Assembly (NCBI RefSeq): GCF_048323655.1 | Contig: NZ_JBLUWW010000001.1 | Coordinates: 806,001 to 870,000 of the forward strand | Direction: 5' to 3' | Length of the DNA stretch: 64,000 nucleotides | DNA from: Salinimicrobium soli | GTDB taxonomy: Bacteria; Bacteroidota; Bacteroidia; Flavobacteriales; Flavobacteriaceae | Part shown: positions 60,749 through 64,000 of the stretch, in pieces | Layout of the letters: each line of letters starts with the position of its first letter | How positions within the stretch are numbered: the stretch's first letter is position 1 | The notes under the pieces: model-generated | The model's database searches: none | Told to the model about the DNA's origin: nothing | Seen by the model: the letters and a program-made list of their open reading frames with translations, nothing else | Translations under genes and position numbers: made by a program

Positions 60749-60791
60749 CAAAGTTGGGGCATAAAAGCAGGTTTAATTATGACCGCCGTCA
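60749..60791 (-). promoter_or_regulatory. Fnr-like box and -7 element upstream of the YceI (copy 2) gene
   Basis: TGACCGCCGTCA (60780-60791) is a perfect dyad, ATGAC-n4-GTCAT, matching TGAYnnnnRTCA. On the minus strand CAACTTTG (complement of 60749-60756) matches TAnnTTTG except for the first base, which lies 29.5 nt from the box centre, the same geometry as the other two sites. Confidence 0.75.
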
Positions 60792-61034
60792 TCTTTCAGT
60801 CAGATTCGTAGGGTTTTTTTATGTTTTTCTTCACATTTCATCTCAGGCCGCATGAATAAAGACATTTTGGTCCAATTAAAGTACTCCAAAAAAACAAAAA
60901 GTGATCATTCTCATATTTTGCCCATTCAAATACAGAATAAAATTGGAGATAATTAATTTAAAAGCCAAGTTTTTGCAAGATTGATAATGAAAATTTTTCT
61001 TGTTGTGAAGAAAAAAAGCCCTTTTTTAAAACAA

Positions 61035-61055
61035 AAATCCGGCATTGCCGGATTT
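61035..61055 (-). terminator. Terminator of the ccoG-safE operon
   Basis: AAATCCGGCA (61035-61044) and TGCCGGATTT (61046-61055) form a 10-bp stem around one T; the A-run 61031-61037 gives T residues on the minus strand, 24 bp after the safE stop. Confidence 0.85.
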
Positions 61056-61079
61056 AATAAGATAATTTTAATACTTCTT

Positions 61080-61781
61080 TTAATGACAACTCATACTCGC
61101 AGTTGCCATTTCTGAGACCGGGGCAGGTGAGAGGTAAGGAATGTCCAGTCCAAGGCCTCTGATAATGAACAAACAGCCTATAACTACTACAAAAACAGGA
61201 ATAAGTTTTTGCACCTTTTGACGAAAAGAAGCATTCAGCATTCGGCTGAAATAAACGGCTGCAGTCATCAGTGGAATCGTTCCCAGCCCGAAAAGCAGCA
61301 TATAAAGGCTTCCGGTGGTAATGGATCCTGCTGCAAGGGCACCAAATACCGCCATATAGACCAGTCCGCAGGGAAGCAGACCATTTAAAAATCCAATAGT
61401 GAGAAAAGTGTCTGGTGTCCTTTTCTTAAGTGCACTACCCAAAGAAGATTTCACCTTTCCAATGAGGCGATAGACAGGTTGCGAAAAATTCAGTTTTTTA
61501 ACCTTTTCCGAAGGAAGAATTATTAAGAGGATCATAAGAACTCCGGCACCAATCGATAAATACTGCTGCAATCCAAATAGATTGAGGCTTCTGCCTACCA
61601 ATCCGAAAGTCAATCCTATCATACTGTAGGCTAGGAGCCGACCAAAGTGATATAGAAAGACCTGGAATAGTCGCAGGCTTTTGTTATTGCGCGAAACAGG
61701 CAGCATGAAAGCTATGGGGCCACACATACCCACGCAGTGGAAACTGCCAAGAATACCGAGTATGAAAGCGGAATAAAGCAT
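61080..61781 (-). CDS. Sulfite exporter TauE/SafE-family (cbb3 assembly, copper-related) membrane protein
   Basis: A 233-residue protein with six to seven TMs. The N-terminus has the DsbD/CcdA-like motif GSFHCVGMCGPIAF (residues 12-25) and the second half the matching GFLNGLLPCGLVYMAVFGAL. It ends MASMSCH, a possible metal-binding tail. This type is regularly found at the end of cbb3 oxidase operons, where it is thought to help copper delivery or redox maturation. Its ATG overlaps the ccoH stop by 1 bp. The specific function is inferred. Confidence 0.85.
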   Translation of the reverse strand: MLYSAFILGILGSFHCVGMCGPIAFMLPVSRNNKSLRLFQVFLYHFGRLLAYSMIGLTFGLVGRSLNLFGLQQYLSIGAGVLMILLIILPSEKVKKLNFSQPVYRLIGKVKSSLGSALKKRTPDTFLTIGFLNGLLPCGLVYMAVFGALAAGSITTGSLYMLLFGLGTIPLMTAAVYFSRMLNASFRQKVQKLIPVFVVVIGCLFIIRGLGLDIPYLSPAPVSEMATASMSCH

Positions 61782-62227
61782 TAGTAGTTGATCTCTTCTT
61801 TGAAGAAAAAGTTCTGTCCCTCGTAGGACCAGTCAATAGAAATGTTCCAACGGCCACCAACCAAGCGGTTATCAGGTACGAGCAATTGATGAGAGGATAA
61901 TGAAAGAGGAAATTCATTATCCAGTTGCTTGTTTGATGGCCTGTATAGGAACACTTTGCCTTTGATCTCAGAAAAATCCATGTCTTCGGGAAAGCTGATA
62001 AGCATTCCTTCGGCAGTTTTTTCCATATGTATGTTCTCAGGAAGCTTACTTGCGTTTGTTTCCTTGTCCAGCTGTTGCTGAAAATCGAGTTCTGTTTTAT
62101 AATATTCTTCCACCACGAGGTCGTGGCTATAGGCTTTATCTGTGCTCATTGTAATCACGAAATACATGATGAACGCAATAAAACCAACTATGGCCAATAC
62201 CAGGCCTGTTCCCCAATTCATTTTCAT
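61781..62227 (-). CDS. ccoH: FixH/CcoH-family protein (cbb3 oxidase assembly)
   Basis: A 148-residue protein with a single N-terminal TM (about residues 8-27: VLAIVGFIAFIMYFVITM) and a periplasmic domain of the FixH type (DLVVEEYYKTELDFQQQLDKETNA ... GGRWNISIDWSYEGQNFFFKEEI). FixH is needed for stable assembly of the cbb3 oxidase. It lies 10 bp after the cupin gene and overlaps safE. Confidence 0.9.
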   Translation of the reverse strand: MKMNWGTGLVLAIVGFIAFIMYFVITMSTDKAYSHDLVVEEYYKTELDFQQQLDKETNASKLPENIHMEKTAEGMLISFPEDMDFSEIKGKVFLYRPSNKQLDNEFPLSLSSHQLLVPDNRLVGGRWNISIDWSYEGQNFFFKEEINY

Positions 62228-62237
62228 AGCTCTAATT

Positions 62238-62534
62238 TTAACCTTTTATGACCAGGAACACACTATCTTCCTCCGCAGTGACCGAATGTAATTCTCCTAC
62301 CGTTATCGTATGCTCTTCAAATAGTTCCAACGGAATTTCTTCGGAAGCTGTTTTGTAGATCACTTTGCCTTTGATCACGACAAGTTTCGCGGGAATATCT
62401 GTTATATGTTCCTTTAGGGTGACATCTTTTTCAAGACCAATCGCCAGCACATGAAAGTCCTTTCCTTCCTGAAGCCTTTTTACTACCGGTTTTCCGGCAG
62501 TTCTCATCTCTGCAATTACATTTTTCAATACCAT
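62238..62534 (-). CDS. Small cupin-like protein within the cbb3 assembly operon
   Basis: A 98-residue single-domain protein with the cupin beta-barrel pattern (VTLKEHITDIPAKLVVIKGKVIYK, then PLELFEEHTITVGELHSVTAEEDSVFLVIKG). Metal-binding His residues are sparse (EH in the first motif, H in the second), so the usual two-His-Glu site is incomplete. It sits between ccoG (32 bp upstream) and ccoH (10 bp downstream), clearly in the same unit. It may sense or stabilise the assembly process; this is inferred. Confidence 0.8.
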   Translation of the reverse strand: MVLKNVIAEMRTAGKPVVKRLQEGKDFHVLAIGLEKDVTLKEHITDIPAKLVVIKGKVIYKTASEEIPLELFEEHTITVGELHSVTAEEDSVFLVIKG

Positions 62535-62566
62535 ATCCTTCTCATTTAATTGTTATTGCTCTTTTT

Positions 62567-63979
62567 TTATCTAAAACTCCTCGGCCCCATAAAATTAGTC
62601 GTCGTGGTCTCAATAAGCTTATCACCGTCAAAGATCCCTATTTCCAGACTGCTTTTTTCATTGTCCAGCAGTGATTTGTTGATCTCTATAAACAAGGTCC
62701 CTTCTGCGAGGCCTTTTTCGGGAACAGTGATCTTGTCATGTGTAACAGATTCAATTTTTCCCTGGTGCGATAACAGTTCAAAATGAATATTATCAAATTC
62801 CCCGGTGGTCTTATTGATCAACTTAAAGGTGTACACATTCGAGATCATATTGTTGGCCTTGGTCTCATACAACTGCCCGGGTAATCTTAAGATCGTTGCT
62901 TCTACATCACTTCTTAGGAACAACATTCCTGAAAGGATCCCGACCAGCACAAAAAGAATCGCGGCATAGCCTTTCATTCTTGGTGTTAAGCGGAATTTTT
63001 CCTCTTTTTCAATATTCTCTTCGGAATAATAGCCGATCAAACCTTTCGGCAGATCCACTTTTTCCATCATGGCGTCGCAGGCATCGATACAGGCGGTACA
63101 GTTGATACATTCCAACTGAGTACCATTCCTGATATCTATTCCGGTAGGACAAACCTGCACACATTGGGAACAATCTATACAATCTCCTTTTCCCAGATCT
63201 GCACGGTTCTCATTCTTTCTGAAACGGGAACGTCCTTTTTCACGTTCTCCCCGTTTATGGTCATAAGCTACCACCACCGACTTCTTATCCAGAAGCACAC
63301 TTTGCAACCTTCCGTAGGGGCAGGCGATAGTACACACCTGTTCGCGGAACCAGGCAAAAATAAAATAGAAAACCCCGGTGAAGATCAGAATTGCAATAAA
63401 GGTGCTGAGGTGCTCCAGGGGTCCTTCGGTAATATACTGTAGCAGCCTGTCACTGCTTATAAGGTATGCCAGGAAAACATTAGCAATACCAAAGGACACC
63501 AGGAAGAAAAGGAACCATTTTAAGCCTTTTTTGCGGATCTTGTTGGCATTCCATTCCTGTTTATCCAAACGTATCTGTGCTCCCCGGTCACCTTCGGTCC
63601 AATATTCGATCTTACGAAAGACCATTTCCATAAATATGGTCTGTGGGCATATCCAACCACAAAAGATCCTTCCGTAAGCATTGGTGAAAAGGGTGACGAA
63701 CAGCACACCAATGATCATGGCGGTCACCCCAATATAGAAGTCCTGTGGCCAGAACGGGAATCCAAATATGGAGAATTCCCGTTGCAGCACATTGAACATC
63801 ATGAATTGATTGCCGTTGACCTTAATAAAAGGACTGGCAATTAGGAAAATGAGCAGAAACCAGGTGAACCAGGTACGGTACTTATAGAATTTTCCGGAAG
63901 GTTTCTTGGGATAAACCCAAGCCCTTTTTCCTTCATCATCCATTGTCCCTATGCGGTCCCTGTAACTGATATTGCTCAT
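62567..63979 (-). CDS. ccoG: Cytochrome c oxidase accessory protein CcoG (FixG)
   Basis: Membrane ferredoxin-like protein needed for copper insertion into the cbb3 oxidase; a copper reductase in studied relatives. The 470-residue protein has an N-terminal TM (about 36-54) and the signature GRIFCGWICPQTIFMEMVFR. Two 4Fe-4S clusters follow: CIDCSQCVQVCPTGID and CINCTACIDACDAMM (about residues 268-305). A late TM (about 335-352) and the C-terminal Ig-like domain complete it. The oxidase subunit genes are expected just outside the window to the right; only 21 bp of upstream sequence are seen. Confidence 0.95.
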   Translation of the reverse strand: MSNISYRDRIGTMDDEGKRAWVYPKKPSGKFYKYRTWFTWFLLIFLIASPFIKVNGNQFMMFNVLQREFSIFGFPFWPQDFYIGVTAMIIGVLFVTLFTNAYGRIFCGWICPQTIFMEMVFRKIEYWTEGDRGAQIRLDKQEWNANKIRKKGLKWFLFFLVSFGIANVFLAYLISSDRLLQYITEGPLEHLSTFIAILIFTGVFYFIFAWFREQVCTIACPYGRLQSVLLDKKSVVVAYDHKRGEREKGRSRFRKNENRADLGKGDCIDCSQCVQVCPTGIDIRNGTQLECINCTACIDACDAMMEKVDLPKGLIGYYSEENIEKEEKFRLTPRMKGYAAILFVLVGILSGMLFLRSDVEATILRLPGQLYETKANNMISNVYTFKLINKTTGEFDNIHFELLSHQGKIESVTHDKITVPEKGLAEGTLFIEINKSLLDNEKSSLEIGIFDGDKLIETTTTNFMGPRSFR

Positions 63980-64000
63980 TATCCTCTTTTTCTAACCTCT

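Larger units (their letters stand above)
60727..61079. other. 353-bp intergenic region with the YceI promoter and safE terminator
   Basis: Holds the Fnr-like promoter of the YceI gene (60749-60791) at its left end and the terminator of safE (61035-61055) at its right. The remaining 240 bp are A+T-rich with no ORF longer than about 20 codons and no RNA gene recognised. Confidence 0.5.

Overview
The window looks like a chromosomal segment of a marine-type member of the Flavobacteriaceae (phylum Bacteroidota). Evidence: promoters follow the Bacteroidota pattern (TTG, about 19-20 nt, TAnnTTTG) and Shine-Dalgarno sequences are mostly absent. Family-specific genes are present: a PorT-like type IX secretion protein, DUF6090, DUF5916, GT117/DUF2723, an ExbB/ExbD/ExbD module, and a CcoG/CcoH/SafE cluster. 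I cannot name the genus. Most of the window is ordinary core genome; no prophage, intact insertion sequence, CRISPR array or defence island was seen.

Layout. 1-0.93 kb: 5' part of proA. 1-7.7 kb: a tetR-tolC-mfp-rnd tripartite efflux operon read leftwards. 7.9-13.6 kb: polyprenyl synthase, an outer-membrane protein, and the 2-oxoglutarate dehydrogenase E1/E2 genes. 13.6-17.3 kb: a tiny membrane ORF, a retropepsin-like protease, TatD, an acyltransferase and a type I asparaginase. 17.3-20.7 kb: tRNA-Ser, an ExbB-type motor module and a PorT-like protein. 20.7-28.2 kb (minus strand): PAP2-like protein, rpoN, asnS, an MMPL/RND exporter, frr and pyrH. 28.4-32 kb: a lipoprotein, a repeat-rich gap, tsf, rpsB, rpsI and rplM. 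32-39 kb: a DUF5916 protein, an AI-2E transporter and polA. 39-47 kb: three proteins with twin-arginine-like motifs, a Cys-less thioredoxin, a DUF6090 protein and katG. 47-53 kb: polysaccharide deacetylase, a large GT117-type membrane protein, tRNA-Gln and an AsmA-like protein. 53-64 kb: a low-oxygen/respiratory region with hemN, globin, a Crp/Fnr regulator, thioredoxin, a CoA-transferase, two YceI proteins, a porin and the cbb3-oxidase assembly genes safE, ccoH, a cupin gene and ccoG.

The most coherent unrecorded signal is regulatory. Three promoters in the 53-61 kb region (hemN, the small membrane protein/globin pair, and a YceI gene) each carry a TGAYnnnnRTCA box. In all three the box centre lies exactly 29.5 nt upstream of the first base of the -7 element. 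Two of the three -7 elements and all -33 elements are imperfect, as expected for activator-dependent promoters. A Crp/Fnr-family gene sits in the middle of this region, and its predicted protein contains no cysteine, so it cannot be a classical iron-sulfur FNR.

The second signal is a dispersed palindromic element with core CAAAAATGACATTTTTG and conserved flanks, found at seven or more intergenic sites. Two copies bracket an array of CTTCGG-type hairpins. Three others form the nodes of a 156-157 bp tandem repeat downstream of hemN.

Other points of note are a DNA polymerase I whose proofreading motif I has lost both acidic residues' usual identities, a thioredoxin with both active-site cysteines replaced, a well-placed TetR auto-operator, and a probable 35-residue membrane protein ending at a perfect 44-bp palindrome.
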